Shown: positions 28,568 through 43,318, counted from the first letter of the stretch. The stretch: 64,000 bases of DNA from Chlorobiaceae bacterium (GCA_013334925.1 JAAXWP010000004.1:1-64000), one strand, 5' to 3'. Notes: a model not told the origin generated them from the sequence alone. Numbers and translations: made by a program.

Positions 28568-29560
28568 ATGCACCCCCACCGTCTTTGCGTCCTGTCGTTG
28601 CTGCTGCTGTCTGGCTGCAAGGACGAGCCCGAAAAGAGTTCGTTTTCGGAAAATCTCACCATTCAGGCTGACCACTCGGGTCCGGTCATCAATGAAATCC
28701 TGTTCGACCCGCTGAGCGATGCGAAAGATGCGCTCCCCGACCAGCCGGAATTCATCGAGATCTACAACGCCGGCACCAGGGCTATTGATCTCACCGGCTG
28801 GAAAATCAACGGTTCACCGGCCATAAAAGGAAGCCTCGCTTTCGTTAGCTCGAGCGGCTCCAGTGTGATAGAGCCCGGTCAGTACGCCGTGATCACTGCC
28901 GAAAACAACGGAAAGAACGCAGGAAGCAGCCTGACCGCCTACTACACCTATCTGCCTGCAGAAACCGGCACCAGGATCTTCATCGTCAAAGGCAAAACCA
29001 CCCTGTCGCTCAACAACAGCGGCGACAGCGTCTACCTGCTGGACAACAAAGGTAATGTCATCGACCAGGTCGCCTACCTGCCCGCATGGCACAACCCGGC
29101 TAACAAGGAGTCGAAACGCATCTCCCTCGAAAAATACAATCCCCTCATGCCCTCCGACTCTCCCCTGAGCTGGAGCTCTTCCACCGATGCCTGGTTTGGA
29201 GGCACTCCGGGCAGGATCAACGCCATCTATGTCGCGCCATCGAGAACCGAAGAGATGTTCCGGATTTCGCCGATTCCGTTTTCGCCCGATGGAGACCTGA
29301 ATAACGACCTGCTGAAGATTTCAGTCACACTTCCGGTGGACACCTACCAGCTTGTCGTGGAAATCTATGACACCGTCGGCTCGAAGGTCAGAACCCTCGC
29401 GGCAGGGTTGCCCGCAGGACCTGCCACCCTGCTGACCTGGGACGGCTGCGACAACTCGGGTCAGGCGCTGCCTGCCGGGACCTATCGGGTGTCGATAAAC
29501 GCCGCAGGCTTCTCGGGGTCGAGATACAACGTTACCGAAAGCGCTGTGCTGGCGCGTTAA
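28568..29560 (+). CDS. Lipoprotein with lamin-tail-like domain and FlgD-like C-terminus
   Basis: LLLLSGC lipobox; INEILFDP...EFIEIYNAGTRAIDLTGWKI; WDGCDNSGQALPAGTYRVSI. Confidence 0.8.
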   Translation: MHPHRLCVLSLLLLSGCKDEPEKSSFSENLTIQADHSGPVINEILFDPLSDAKDALPDQPEFIEIYNAGTRAIDLTGWKINGSPAIKGSLAFVSSSGSSVIEPGQYAVITAENNGKNAGSSLTAYYTYLPAETGTRIFIVKGKTTLSLNNSGDSVYLLDNKGNVIDQVAYLPAWHNPANKESKRISLEKYNPLMPSDSPLSWSSSTDAWFGGTPGRINAIYVAPSRTEEMFRISPIPFSPDGDLNNDLLKISVTLPVDTYQLVVEIYDTVGSKVRTLAAGLPAGPATLLTWDGCDNSGQALPAGTYRVSINAAGFSGSRYNVTESAVLAR

Positions 29561-29644
29561 TGGAGGGATGGCATATTTCAAACCTGCGGTTTTCGGAGTA
29601 TCTTCAGTAAACCTTGTTCAGGCACGCCAAACGACTCCCGAACC

Positions 29645-31351
29645 ATGCTGCAGAGCCTTTACGTCAGGGATTTTGCGCTCATCGACGAACTGTCGGTCGA
29701 ATTCGCTCCCGGACTGACCATCATCACCGGCGAAACCGGCGCAGGAAAATCGATCCTCATGGGAGCGCTGAACCTGGTGCTCGGCGAACGGGCAAGCGCC
29801 GAACTGGTGCGCAGCGGCGCTTCGAAGGCGGTCATCGAGGCCACCTTTACCGGCAGCCATTACGAAACGGTAGCTCCCCAGCTCGAAGAGGCAGGCATCG
29901 AATGCACCCCTGAACTCATCCTCAGGCGGGATATCGCGGCAAGCGGTCAGTCGCGCAGTTTCATCAACGACACTCCCTGTCCGTTAAGCCTGCTCAAGCA
30001 GGTCGGCAGGGAGCTGGTCGACCTGCATGGCCAGCATGACCACCAGTTGCTGCTCCACCCGGAAACCCATGCAGGCATGCTGGACGGATTCGGCCAGCTG
30101 AAGGATGAAGCTTCACGGTATCACAGCCTCCTGCAGCGCTACCGCCAGCTCCGCCGCACCCTCGACGAACTCCTGGCGCAAGCGGCGGCTCTCAGGGAAA
30201 AACGGGATTTCATCGAGTACCAGTATCGTGAACTCGAGTCTGCAGGCCTTGCGACCGGAGAGGAGGCTTCGCTCGAAGAGGAGATCAACCTGCTTGAAAA
30301 TGCCGAGACACTCTTCAGCCTTGGCACGGAACTCGGCGAACGATTGTATGAATCCGACGATTCCGCCTACGCCTCGCTTTCGGTTTCAGTGCATCTGCTT
30401 GAAAAACTCGCCTCGATCGACAAGCGCTTCGAGCCCTCTCTCGAAGAGTTGCGCGGCGCCATGTCGTCGATCGAAGAGGCCAGCCGCTTCACCGGGCGAT
30501 ACACGTCAGGTATCGAATTCAACCGCGCCCGACTCGAAGAGCTCCGTGAGCGCCAGATGATGCTTCAGCGACTCAGCAAAAAGCACGGCAAAAGCATCGA
30601 TGAACTGATCGGACTGCGTGACCGGCTTGCCGATGAGCTGTCGATCGAGGAAAACGTGGAGGCCGACACCGTGCGGCTCAGGGCAGAGATCGAAGAGGCG
30701 CGTGACGGCCTCTCGTCCACGGCCATCGACCTTCATGAGATGCGATTGCGTGCGGCCATCCTGCTGGAAGAGGAGATCTCCTCAGTGCTGAAGGAGCTCA
30801 GCATTCCCCATGGCAACTTCAGAGTGGCGATAACGCATGAGGAGAGCCCGGAGGGTGACATAACTTTCGATGGACGCAGGTACCGGGCATACGACAACGG
30901 GTTCGACCGCATCGAATTCATGATTTCGACCAACATCGGAGAGTCGCCGAAGCCACTTGCCAAGGTCGCCTCGGGCGGTGAAATCTCGCGAGTCATGCTG
31001 GCCATGAAAAGCGCACTGGCCCGGGCCACGCACCTGCCCATCCTCGTCTTCGACGAGATCGATACCGGTATCAGCGGAAAAGCGGCCCAGGCGGTAGGAT
31101 TCAGCCTGAAACAGCTCTCCCGTCTGCACCAGATCATCGCCATCACCCATCTGCCCCAGATTGCGGCCATGGCCGACCTGCACCTCTCCGTCTCGAAACG
31201 GATCGAAGATGCACGCACACTTTCCGGCGTAACGACACTTGACGACGCCGAAAGGGTCGAGGAGGTCGCCCGCCTGATCAGTGGTCATACCATCTCGGAA
31301 TCATCGAGGAAACTTGCCGGAGAACTGATCGAGGCCGGAAATTCCGTGTAG
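29645..31351 (+). CDS. recN: DNA repair protein RecN
   Basis: [54 protein letters not shown]. Confidence 0.97.
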   Translation: MLQSLYVRDFALIDELSVEFAPGLTIITGETGAGKSILMGALNLVLGERASAELVRSGASKAVIEATFTGSHYETVAPQLEEAGIECTPELILRRDIAASGQSRSFINDTPCPLSLLKQVGRELVDLHGQHDHQLLLHPETHAGMLDGFGQLKDEASRYHSLLQRYRQLRRTLDELLAQAAALREKRDFIEYQYRELESAGLATGEEASLEEEINLLENAETLFSLGTELGERLYESDDSAYASLSVSVHLLEKLASIDKRFEPSLEELRGAMSSIEEASRFTGRYTSGIEFNRARLEELRERQMMLQRLSKKHGKSIDELIGLRDRLADELSIEENVEADTVRLRAEIEEARDGLSSTAIDLHEMRLRAAILLEEEISSVLKELSIPHGNFRVAITHEESPEGDITFDGRRYRAYDNGFDRIEFMISTNIGESPKPLAKVASGGEISRVMLAMKSALARATHLPILVFDEIDTGISGKAAQAVGFSLKQLSRLHQIIAITHLPQIAAMADLHLSVSKRIEDARTLSGVTTLDDAERVEEVARLISGHTISESSRKLAGELIEAGNSV

Positions 31352-31409
31352 CAATTCAGGAAGTTTTGCCTTATTATTCGGCAATATCGATCCTACGACA
31401 CATTCATCC

Positions 31410-32309
31410 ATGAGTTCTATGTCCAATCGTCTTATCACCGGTTCCGCCGTCGCCCTTGTCACACCGTTCCACCAGGACGGGTCGGTCGATTTCGAAGCCA
31501 TCCGGCGGCTGGTGCGCTTCCACCGCGAGGCAGGAACCGACATCGTGCTTCCCTGCGGCACGACCGGCGAGTCGCCCACCCTCTCGAATGAAGAGGAGGC
31601 GGAGATCATCCGCACGGTGCGCGAGGAGGCTGGTGATTCCATGATGGTCGCCGCCGGAGCGGGCACCAATGATACCCGGCACGCAGTCGAGTTGTCGCGC
31701 AACGCCGAAAAGGCCGGGGCGCAGGCCATCCTTTCCGTCGCGCCATATTACAACAAGCCTTCGCAGGAGGGATTCTACCAGCACTTCCGGCATGTGGCCG
31801 AAGCTGTGTCGATTCCGGTGATCATCTACAACGTGCCGGGCCGCACAGGCAGTAACGTGAGCGCCGAGACTATTTTGCGGCTGGCCCACGACTTCGGGAA
31901 CGTGCTCGCAGTCAAGGAAGCGTCGGACAATTTCGATCAGATCATGACACTCATCGATGGCCGACCGGAGAGGTTCTCGGTGATGACCGGCGAGGACGGT
32001 CTGATACTGCCCTTCATGGCGCTCGGCGGTGACGGCGTGATCTCGGTGGCGGCCAACCAGGTGCCGAAAGCGGTCAAGGGGCTGATTGACGCCATGAAGG
32101 CGGGCAACCTCGAAGAAGCTCGCGAAATCAACCGCAAATACCGCAAGCTCTTCAGGCTGAACTTCATCGAGAGCAACCCGGTACCGGTGAAGTATGCCCT
32201 TTCACTGATGGGTATGGTGGAAGAGATCTACCGCCTGCCGCTCGTCCCGATGTCGGACGCCAACAAGGCAATTCTCAGGGAGGAGATGCAGAAGCTGGGG
32301 CTTGTTTAA
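31410..32309 (+). CDS. dapA: 4-hydroxy-tetrahydrodipicolinate synthase
   Basis: [39 protein letters not shown]. Confidence 0.97.
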   Translation: MSSMSNRLITGSAVALVTPFHQDGSVDFEAIRRLVRFHREAGTDIVLPCGTTGESPTLSNEEEAEIIRTVREEAGDSMMVAAGAGTNDTRHAVELSRNAEKAGAQAILSVAPYYNKPSQEGFYQHFRHVAEAVSIPVIIYNVPGRTGSNVSAETILRLAHDFGNVLAVKEASDNFDQIMTLIDGRPERFSVMTGEDGLILPFMALGGDGVISVAANQVPKAVKGLIDAMKAGNLEEAREINRKYRKLFRLNFIESNPVPVKYALSLMGMVEEIYRLPLVPMSDANKAILREEMQKLGLV

Positions 32310-32461
32310 TGCTGAGTGATGAGTGATAAGTGATGAGTGCTGAATGATGAGTGATAAGTGATAAGTGATGAGTGATGAGTGATGAGTGATGAGTGCTGAA
32401 TGATGAGTTATGAATGATGAACGTTCTCAATTGAGCATTCAGCATTCATAATTCATCACTT
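32309..32461 (+). repeat. 7-nt tandem repeat array, 16 units, plus short inverted arm, starting at dapA stop
   Basis: atgctga gtgatga gtgataa gtgatga gtgctga atgatga ... then gcattca gcattca taattca tcactt. Confidence 0.93.
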
Positions 32462-32466
32462 GAAAA

Positions 32467-32500
32467 CAAAAAACCCCGGCGAACCGGGGTTTTTTGTTTT
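32467..32500. terminator. Bidirectional rho-independent terminator, dapA/gcvPA
   Basis: caaaaaaCCCCGGcgaaCCGGGGttttttgtttt. Confidence 0.85.
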
Positions 32501-33832
32501 TCAGAGAGCCGCAAGCTCCTGGACGAACATGTCCAGCTCCTCGCGGGTACGTTTTTCAGTAACGGCGACAAGCAGACCGTTGTCTCCGAAACGGGAGAGA
32601 TCGATGCCGGCAAACACTTTTTTCGCAAGCATTTTCTCGACGATCTCAGCCGGTGCGACCGGGGTTTCGACCGCGAATTCACGGAAGAACGGTCCAGTAA
32701 ACTTCAGAGAAAATCCAGGGATAGCGGCGATCTTTTCAGCCAGATAGTGTGCTTTCTGAGTCGAACGCAGTGCGACATCCTTAATGCCCTCCCTGCCGAG
32801 CAACGACATCCACACCACCGCCTGCAATGCGCAAAGTGCCTGGTTCGAGCAGATGTTCGAGGTCGCTTTCTCACGGCGGATGTGCTGCTCCCTGGTCTGC
32901 AGCGTCAGGATGAAGCCGTCCTCCCCGTCCTTGTCTTTGGTCATGCCGACAAGGCGTCCGGGAATCTTGCGAACATGCTGCTGCTTCACGGTGAATATAC
33001 CGAGGTAGGGGCCACCGAAGCTCTGGGCGTTACCCAGCACCTGACCCTCACCGACCGCGATGTCCGCTCCGTAGTTGCCGGGTGCTTCGAGCACGCCAAG
33101 CGAGACCGGATCGGCAGAAACGATGAAAAGCGCACCGTGTTCACGAGCGATCCGGCCGATCTCTTCAACCTCTTCGAGGCGTCCGTAGAAGTTCGGCTGC
33201 TGAACGATGACCGCGGCGGTCTCGTTCGTAACGAGCGCCCTGAGCGCCTCGATGCTGCCGATGCCGTCCTCGAGCGCGTTCTGCACGATCGGACGCTCAC
33301 ATGAGGCTTCGAGGTAGGTCTCCAGCACCTGGTATCCGTAGGGATTCAGCTTGCCGGCCACCACGACGCCGTTGCGTCCGGTGATGTTCACGGCCATCAG
33401 AGCAGCCTCGGCCAGTGCGGTCGCGCCATCGTACATCGAGGCGTTGGCCACATCCATACCGTACAGGCGGCATATCATGCTCTGATACTCGTAAATCGCC
33501 TGCAGGGTACCCTGAGACACTTCAGCCTGGTAAGGCGTATAGGCCGTATAGAATTCACTGCGCGACGAGATGGTCTTGACCGCTGCAGGAATGAAGTGGT
33601 CGTAAGCTCCTCCGCCGAGGAAACTGACATGGTCAGCCGTGCTGGCGTTGCTCATCGACAGCTGCTCGAGCAGTCGCCGGACCTCCGGCTCACCCATGGC
33701 CGGAAACAGGTCGAGAGCCCGCTTCAGGCGGATCTCTTCAGGAATGTCGACGACGAGATCTTCAAAGCTTCCGACCCCTATCTGCCGGAGCATTTCAGCT
33801 CTTTCGGCATCAGTATTGACAATGAAAGGCAT
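32501..33832 (-). CDS. gcvPA: Glycine dehydrogenase (decarboxylating) subunit 1
   Basis: [50 protein letters not shown]. Confidence 0.96.
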   Translation of the reverse strand: MPFIVNTDAERAEMLRQIGVGSFEDLVVDIPEEIRLKRALDLFPAMGEPEVRRLLEQLSMSNASTADHVSFLGGGAYDHFIPAAVKTISSRSEFYTAYTPYQAEVSQGTLQAIYEYQSMICRLYGMDVANASMYDGATALAEAALMAVNITGRNGVVVAGKLNPYGYQVLETYLEASCERPIVQNALEDGIGSIEALRALVTNETAAVIVQQPNFYGRLEEVEEIGRIAREHGALFIVSADPVSLGVLEAPGNYGADIAVGEGQVLGNAQSFGGPYLGIFTVKQQHVRKIPGRLVGMTKDKDGEDGFILTLQTREQHIRREKATSNICSNQALCALQAVVWMSLLGREGIKDVALRSTQKAHYLAEKIAAIPGFSLKFTGPFFREFAVETPVAPAEIVEKMLAKKVFAGIDLSRFGDNGLLVAVTEKRTREELDMFVQELAAL

Positions 33833-33865
33833 GTGTTGTGATGCTGGATACGGTTTGTTGAGTCT

Positions 33866-34249
33866 TTACTCGCCGATGAGCGCACGATAATCCGCCGGAG
33901 AGAGCAGCGAACCGATGGCATCGGGGCTGTCGAGCTTCAGCTTGACGATCCAGCCATCTGCGTAGGGGCTGCTGTTGACGATCTCCGCAGCGTCGAGCGC
34001 TTCGTTGACGGCTACGATCTCACCGGCTACCGGCGCGTAAAGATCCGCGACGGTCTTGACGGCTTCGACGGTACCGAAGACCTCGTGAGCGCCGACTTTC
34101 GTGCCGACCGGCTTGGTTTCGACGAACACGATGTCGCCGAGTTCGGACTGGGCGAAGTCGGTAATACCGACCAGAGCGGTGGCGCCGTCTTCGAGGAGCA
34201 TGATCCATTCATGGTCCTTGGTATAGCGGAGATTGTCAGGGAAGTTCAT
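33866..34249 (-). CDS. gcvH: Glycine cleavage system H protein
   Basis: YTKDHEWI, FGTVEAVKTVADLYAPVAGEIVAVNEAL; start at MNFPDN. Confidence 0.97.
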   Translation of the reverse strand: MNFPDNLRYTKDHEWIMLLEDGATALVGITDFAQSELGDIVFVETKPVGTKVGAHEVFGTVEAVKTVADLYAPVAGEIVAVNEALDAAEIVNSSPYADGWIVKLKLDSPDAIGSLLSPADYRALIGE

Positions 34250-34354
34250 GGCAGAACAGATTAAGAGGTTACGGGTGAATACGATCGATGAACAGGAAGG
34301 TAACATTTTTTCGCTTGCAGGGAAAGCGGGCGGCTACAAGGAGGGATCATTCAC

Positions 34355-34412
34355 TCATGGGATCTCTGGTTCTCTGGGTCCCGCAGGTCTCATCAGACCC
34401 ACAGGCCCCATA
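34355..34412. repeat. Degenerate 9-nt repeat cluster with inverted arms
   Basis: ctcatgggatctctggttctctgggtcccgcaggtctcatcagacccacaggcccc. Confidence 0.6.
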
Positions 34413-34498
34413 AAAAAATCCGGGACTGAAACTCTCAGCGCCCCCCTTTCGTTAATAGCGTTAAAACAGATTGAACAAAGAGAGAACAGGGGTCTCAG

Positions 34499-34627
34499 TG
34501 CATCGTAGTGAGCGGTTCGAGGGCAAGGCGGACGGAGCACAGAAACCGGAATGTACACGGATTACATGAGGATTTCGAGCACCGACCAACGCTGCCATCG
34601 AGACGCGCAACAGATACACTGAGATCC
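34499..34627 (-). repeat. ERIC-like imperfect palindromic dispersed repeat, copy 2
   Basis: minus strand: tgttgcgcgtctcgatggcagcgttggtcggtgctcgaaatcctcatgtaatccgtgtacattccggtttctgtgctccgtccgcc. Confidence 0.75.
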
Positions 34628-35446
34628 CTACCCCAGTCGCTGGCGCATCGCTTCGAACAGCAGCACCCCGGTCGCGACACTGACATTCAGCGATTCGACG
34701 CAACCTGCCATGGGAATCCGAACGACCGAATCGCAGCGCTTTCTGGCCTCGGGGTTTATACCGGTGCCCTCAGCACCCATGACGAGTGCGGTAGGCCGGG
34801 TCCAGTCCATATCGGTATGGTTCACCTCGGCCTCCATATCGGCGACGGCGATACTGAAACCGCGATCGTGCAGCAGGTCGAGACACCTGACAAGACTCTT
34901 GACCTTGCAGACGCGCATGTGTGAAAGCGCACCGGCAGATGCCTTGTGCACGGTGGCGTTCACCGGAGCTCCCTTGCCCTCGATCATGATGACCGCGTCG
35001 GCGGCGACGGCTTCTGCAGTTCGGATGATGGCCCCGACATTGTGCGGATCCTCAAGTCCGTCGAGAATGACGAGCAGTGGTGCGGTGTTGCGCGGATTTG
35101 CGAGCACCTCGTCGAGACTGTAATAGGTGACGCTGGTGATGAGGGCGCAGACCCCCTGGTTCTTGGCGGTGCCGGCAAGCTCGGTGAGCTTTTCCATCCG
35201 GGCCTTTCCGGTGGGGATCTTCAGCCGCCTGGCGGTGATGAGAATCTCCTTCAGCTTGGGGTGGGAGGTGTTGAACTGAAGATAGATCTTCTCGACACTC
35301 CCGGGTTTCTGCTGCAGCAGCTCGATCACGGCATTTCGCCCATAGACGATCTGCTCTGATTGTTTGTTGTCCGGGGTACCGGCATTACCTGATTTTTCCA
35401 ACTGAAACCCTCCGGTTGTGCTTGATTTCAACAAAATGAATGCCAA
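34628..35446 (-). CDS. rlmB: 23S rRNA 2'-O-methyltransferase (TrmH/RlmB, SpoU family)
   Basis: IVYGRNAVIELLQQ, ILDGLEDPHNVGAIIRTAEA, LVMGAEGTGINPEARKRCD. Confidence 0.93.
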   Translation of the reverse strand: MAFILLKSSTTGGFQLEKSGNAGTPDNKQSEQIVYGRNAVIELLQQKPGSVEKIYLQFNTSHPKLKEILITARRLKIPTGKARMEKLTELAGTAKNQGVCALITSVTYYSLDEVLANPRNTAPLLVILDGLEDPHNVGAIIRTAEAVAADAVIMIEGKGAPVNATVHKASAGALSHMRVCKVKSLVRCLDLLHDRGFSIAVADMEAEVNHTDMDWTRPTALVMGAEGTGINPEARKRCDSVVRIPMAGCVESLNVSVATGVLLFEAMRQRLG

Positions 35447-35821
35447 CTGGTGGTGTCGGCAAAAAGTTAACAGAATTGAAGTATATCAGTTTTTTTGCTA
35501 TCTTCGAAAGCGCACTCAAAGCTTTCTTACCTGCGATCGGAACCATCCTGTATCTGCGTGGCCTGCAAAGGCACCGCATCTATCGTGGTAAGCAGTTCGT
35601 GTGCACGTCGGACGGCGCGCTGAAACAGGGGTTCTCCAGGAACAATTCCACCTTCCTGACATTAGGAACTTTTGCACTCATTTCGCCCTGGATCTCACTC
35701 CGGGGAGAGGCGGGTTTTTCAGGTACCGGCCTGCGATGCAATCGAATCGCGGAACAGGCAGTTTGAGTTACCATCGAGGATCGCGCACGTCCAATCAAAT
35801 CATAATCCAGTTATTGATCGT

Positions 35822-39379
<3,558 letters not shown>

Positions 39380-39393
39380 GCACGGAATACCAA

Positions 39394-39426
39394 CAAAAAA
39401 AGGCGGCCATATGGTCGCCTTTTTTA
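39394..39426 (+). terminator. Rho-independent terminator, nifJ
   Basis: aaaaaaAGGCGgCCATATGGtCGCCTtttttatt. Confidence 0.8.
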
Positions 39427-39465
39427 TTGTCAGCACGCTGTTGTGAATTGCTCTCCGTAGTTCCT

Positions 39466-39492
39466 ATCCCATGAGACCCATAGGACCCATGA
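39466..39492. repeat. Short 9-nt repeat cluster
   Basis: cccatgaga cccatagga cccatgaac. Confidence 0.6.
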
Positions 39493-39513
39493 ACGCGATC
39501 AACCCGTCAATCG

Positions 39514-41283
39514 TTACGGGTTCTTCCCCACCGTCTTCGCCTTCTCGAACATCTCTTTCGCCTTCACCGCATCGCCAAGTTTTTCGTACACCGATCCAAG
39601 GTGACTGAAAATCTCCGTCTCTTCGATCCCTGTGCTCACGGCCTTTTCAAGCAGATCCCGGGCAACCGTGAAATTACCCAGCCGGTAGTTGACCCATCCC
39701 AGTGTATCGAGAAACACGGGGTTTTCCGGATCGAGCATGACAGCATTCTGCGCAAGACGCAGGGCCTTCTGGAGCTGGATCTTCTGTTCGGAATACAGGT
39801 AGGCGAGGTTGTTCATCGCCAGGGCATTGTGCGGGTCGAGCTGAAGTACCCGTGTGTATGCCTCGATGCTGAGCTGCTTTTTTCCGAGAACGTCATAAGC
39901 CATGGCAAGCGTACTGTTTGCCTGGATCAGCAACTCGTGCTTGTCGGGCTCCTGTTTCGATCTGACGACCCGTTCAAGCACCGTCGCTGATTTAGCCGGT
40001 GAACCCGCTTTCAGCAGCGCATATCCCTGAAGAACGTCGAAGCGGAATTTCTGGTGTGGAAGGTGATGCCTGGCACGCATAACGACATTGAAGGCCCGTC
40101 GATGGTCCCCACTGTCCAGCAAAGCCATCACCAGGCTCTCCCAGGCATCTGCATTGCGGGGATCGAGCCTGATAGCCTTGTCAAAGCTCGCTATCGCCGA
40201 TGTTTCCGCATTGCGACGCATCTCGTAGGTTCCCTTCAGAACATGGACGCGGCTGTCCTTTCCATGTCGCTCAACCAGCACATCGAGCATCCTGAACACC
40301 GGGAGCACATAGGCACTGTCTTTCTCGGCACGAATGGCGAACAGCTTCGTCATCTCGATCGACATGGAGGAGTCTCCGTGCTGACGATCATCGAATCCCC
40401 TGAACTCCCTTACAGCTTCATCGATCGATCCACTTCCGACGTAATGATCGATCATGGCTGCCCAGGCCGCAGCTGAATTGCTGTCGCGCCCGATGATCTG
40501 CCGGTATATCCCGAGCGCCTTTTCGCCCTGACCAGTCTCTTCATAGAGCTCTCCGAGAGTCAGCTGGAGTTTCTCCCGCGGTCCGACCTGATCGATCAGC
40601 CGTTTCAGGGTCACAATGGCGTCGTCATAACGCTTAAGGGCAATCTGCAGCCAGAGCGACTGTGAAAGGTAGCGTTCATCGGAGGGGTCACGATCGAGAA
40701 GTCGATTGAACACCTCCAGCGCTTCCGTTGGCTTGTTGGCAGCCACAAATTCCAGTGCCTGTGCATACATGATATCGGATCGTTCCGGAGCGGCAAGCAC
40801 CGCTGTACCATACAGCTCTGCAGATCGGCTGTAGTCCTGCATCTCGTGCACAAGCCTGGCGAGATAGATCGAATAGTAGATGTTCGAAGGATCGAGCCGG
40901 ACCGCATCCTCACCATGCACCCTTGCCGAATCGGGGACGGAGAGGCTGAAATATGCCTTGGAAATAGCAAAATGGACCGCTGCGTCCTCAGCCGGTCGAC
41001 CGGTCATGGCTCTCTGGTAACTTTCGATGGCCTCCCAGTACTTTCCGCCGATCATCAGGAAGGAGGCGCGCGAAAAGGCTTTCATGGAGCTGTCCTGCAG
41101 CGCCGCACGTGTTTCGGGGAGCTTCGCAGGTGTCGAAATCGGAACGGATGAAGCGCATCCGGATACGCCCATGCCGAGCAGCACCGAAAGGATGATACCG
41201 GACAGGCTGCCGCCCGGTGACCCCGCAGTCCGCACTCCCCTGCCACCGTCCGGGTTACTGTGCATCAGCATCCAGGTTTTCAA
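39514..41283 (-). CDS. TPR-repeat lipoprotein
   Basis: VSGCASS lipobox and many TPR units (e.g. ALAMNNLAYLYSEQ, DTLGWVNYRLGN). Confidence 0.9.
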   Translation of the reverse strand: MKTWMLMHSNPDGGRGVRTAGSPGGSLSGIILSVLLGMGVSGCASSVPISTPAKLPETRAALQDSSMKAFSRASFLMIGGKYWEAIESYQRAMTGRPAEDAAVHFAISKAYFSLSVPDSARVHGEDAVRLDPSNIYYSIYLARLVHEMQDYSRSAELYGTAVLAAPERSDIMYAQALEFVAANKPTEALEVFNRLLDRDPSDERYLSQSLWLQIALKRYDDAIVTLKRLIDQVGPREKLQLTLGELYEETGQGEKALGIYRQIIGRDSNSAAAWAAMIDHYVGSGSIDEAVREFRGFDDRQHGDSSMSIEMTKLFAIRAEKDSAYVLPVFRMLDVLVERHGKDSRVHVLKGTYEMRRNAETSAIASFDKAIRLDPRNADAWESLVMALLDSGDHRRAFNVVMRARHHLPHQKFRFDVLQGYALLKAGSPAKSATVLERVVRSKQEPDKHELLIQANSTLAMAYDVLGKKQLSIEAYTRVLQLDPHNALAMNNLAYLYSEQKIQLQKALRLAQNAVMLDPENPVFLDTLGWVNYRLGNFTVARDLLEKAVSTGIEETEIFSHLGSVYEKLGDAVKAKEMFEKAKTVGKNP

Positions 41284-42298
41284 ACAGGCCTCCCTGCCGA
41301 TCTCTGAACTCCGGCCCGCCGAAGCGCGAGAACGCGAGACGGGTGGCTACGCGGCCACGGGGAGTTCTTGCCAGATATCCGACCTGGATCAGAAACGGTT
41401 CATAAACCTCTTCGATCGTGTCCTGCTCTTCTCCAACCGATACGGCCAGTGAAGCGACCCCGACCGGACCTCCATCGAACTTGTGCACGATGGCATGAAG
41501 AATCTTCTTGTCCATCTCATCCAGACCGCCTTCATCGATTTCGAGCGATTCGAGCGTAAACCGGGCAGTTTCAAGCGAAATGAACTCCTCGTTGGCAACC
41601 TGTGCGAAATCCCTGGCGCGCCGCAGAAGACGGTTGGCGATACGGGGAGTCCCCCTCGACCGGCTTGCGATCTCCATGGCAGCATCCTCTTCGAGACCGA
41701 TGTTCAGGATCGATGCCGATCTGATGAGAATACGCTGCAGCAGCTGTGGCGAATAATAGTCGAGGCGGCTGTTGATACCGAACCGGGCCCTGAGCGGAGA
41801 GGTCAGGAGGCCGGCCCTTGTCGTGGCGCCGACAAGGGTGAATGGCTCGAGCTTGAGCTGCACGGCACGGGAAGCCGGTCCGCTGTCGAGCAGAATGTCG
41901 ATCCGGTAATCTTCCATAGCTGAGTAGAGATACTCCTCAACGGCCGGTGCGAGACGATGGATCTCGTCGATGAACAGGATATCCCCTTTTTTCATGCTGG
42001 TCAGAAGACCGGCAAGGTTACCGGGCTTGTCGATCAGCGGGCCGGAGGTAATCTTGATGCCACCCCCCATCTCCGATGCGATGATATGGGCAAGCGTGGT
42101 TTTACCAAGACCGGGAGGTCCCGAAAGCAGGACATGGTCCAGCGCATCCCCGCGTTTCCTTGCTGCCGTAATGAACACTTTCAGATTGTCGGTCAGCTTT
42201 TTCTGACCGGCAAAATCGCTCATGCTCTGCGGACGTATCTGCTCCTCGAACCGGACTTCGACCGGATCGGCAGCGGTATTCAATAATTCAATCCTCAC
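41255..42298 (-). CDS. ruvB: Holliday junction DNA helicase RuvB
   Basis: EEQIRPQSMSDFAGQKKLTDNL, LSGPPGLGKTTLAHIIASEMG, IDEIHRL, TRAGLLTSPLRARFG. Confidence 0.98.
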   Translation of the reverse strand: MRIELLNTAADPVEVRFEEQIRPQSMSDFAGQKKLTDNLKVFITAARKRGDALDHVLLSGPPGLGKTTLAHIIASEMGGGIKITSGPLIDKPGNLAGLLTSMKKGDILFIDEIHRLAPAVEEYLYSAMEDYRIDILLDSGPASRAVQLKLEPFTLVGATTRAGLLTSPLRARFGINSRLDYYSPQLLQRILIRSASILNIGLEEDAAMEIASRSRGTPRIANRLLRRARDFAQVANEEFISLETARFTLESLEIDEGGLDEMDKKILHAIVHKFDGGPVGVASLAVSVGEEQDTIEEVYEPFLIQVGYLARTPRGRVATRLAFSRFGGPEFRDRQGGLFENLDADAQ

Positions 42299-42346
42299 GT
42301 AGTTCAGGGTTTATCTGGTTCATGTCCATATCGTACGATGACGCTG

Positions 42347-43312
42347 TCATAATTTTATTCTCGGATCCACGACAGCATAGAGCACATCGGAGAGCAGATT
42401 ACCAAGCACAATCAGGGTACCGGAAACGAAGGTATTGGCAATGATCAGCGGATAGTCGCGCGCGAAGATCGCCTCGACGGTCACCCTGCCCATGCCTGGA
42501 AAAGCGAAAATCACTTCGATGAAAAGCGCTCCGCTGAAAATGAAGGGCAGAGAACTGCCCATGAGCGTGACCACCGGCAACAGTGCGTTCCTGAGCGCGT
42601 GCTTCAGGATGACGACCCTTTCGGAAAGTCCTTTCGCACGTGCCGTACGGACATAGTCCTGCCGGATCACCTCGAGCATGCTCCCCCTGACATACCGCGC
42701 GATGCCGGCTGCGCCATTGATGCTGAGCACCGTGACAGGCAGGGCGAGATGCCAGATCCTGTCCATGAAGAATCCGAACGGTCCATAGCTCTCGGCACCG
42801 ACCTCGTTCAGACCGGAAACCGGAAAAAGGGGCAGTTTGAGGGCGAACAGGATGATCATCATCAGGGCGAACCAGAACTCTGGCATCGAATAGAAAAAGA
42901 GCGCCGTCACGGTCAGGAAACGATCCAGAAAGCTGTTCTGCCTGACTGCTGAAATCACCCCGATAATGATGCCGAAAACGAAGTTGGCGATAAGTGTCAG
43001 GATCGCTATGGTCATGGTCACGGGCAGCGCCTCGGAGATGACGTCGAACACCGGCTGCTGGGCCCTGCTGAAACTCCTGCCGAAATCACCGTGCAGCACG
43101 TTGCCAAGCCATTTGATGTACTGGACCGGCAACGGATCGTTCAGGCCGTACTGCTGACGGATCTGCTCGGCCACATTGGGGCTGATGCCCGGCTGGATGA
43201 AAAAGGCCGCAGGATCTCCGGGAGCGAGCCTGATGATGAAGAAGGTGAGGGTCAGCACTCCGAACACCAGAGGTACGGCGATCAGCAACCGTCTGAAAAT
43301 GTATGAAGCCAT
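42347..43312 (-). CDS. Dipeptide/oligopeptide ABC transporter permease (DppB/OppB-like)
   Basis: RRLLIAVPLVFGVLTLTFFIIRLAPGDPA; VRTARAKGLSERVVILKHALRNALLPVVT. Confidence 0.94.
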   Translation of the reverse strand: MASYIFRRLLIAVPLVFGVLTLTFFIIRLAPGDPAAFFIQPGISPNVAEQIRQQYGLNDPLPVQYIKWLGNVLHGDFGRSFSRAQQPVFDVISEALPVTMTIAILTLIANFVFGIIIGVISAVRQNSFLDRFLTVTALFFYSMPEFWFALMMIILFALKLPLFPVSGLNEVGAESYGPFGFFMDRIWHLALPVTVLSINGAAGIARYVRGSMLEVIRQDYVRTARAKGLSERVVILKHALRNALLPVVTLMGSSLPFIFSGALFIEVIFAFPGMGRVTVEAIFARDYPLIIANTFVSGTLIVLGNLLSDVLYAVVDPRIKL

Positions 43313-43318
43313 AAGCGC

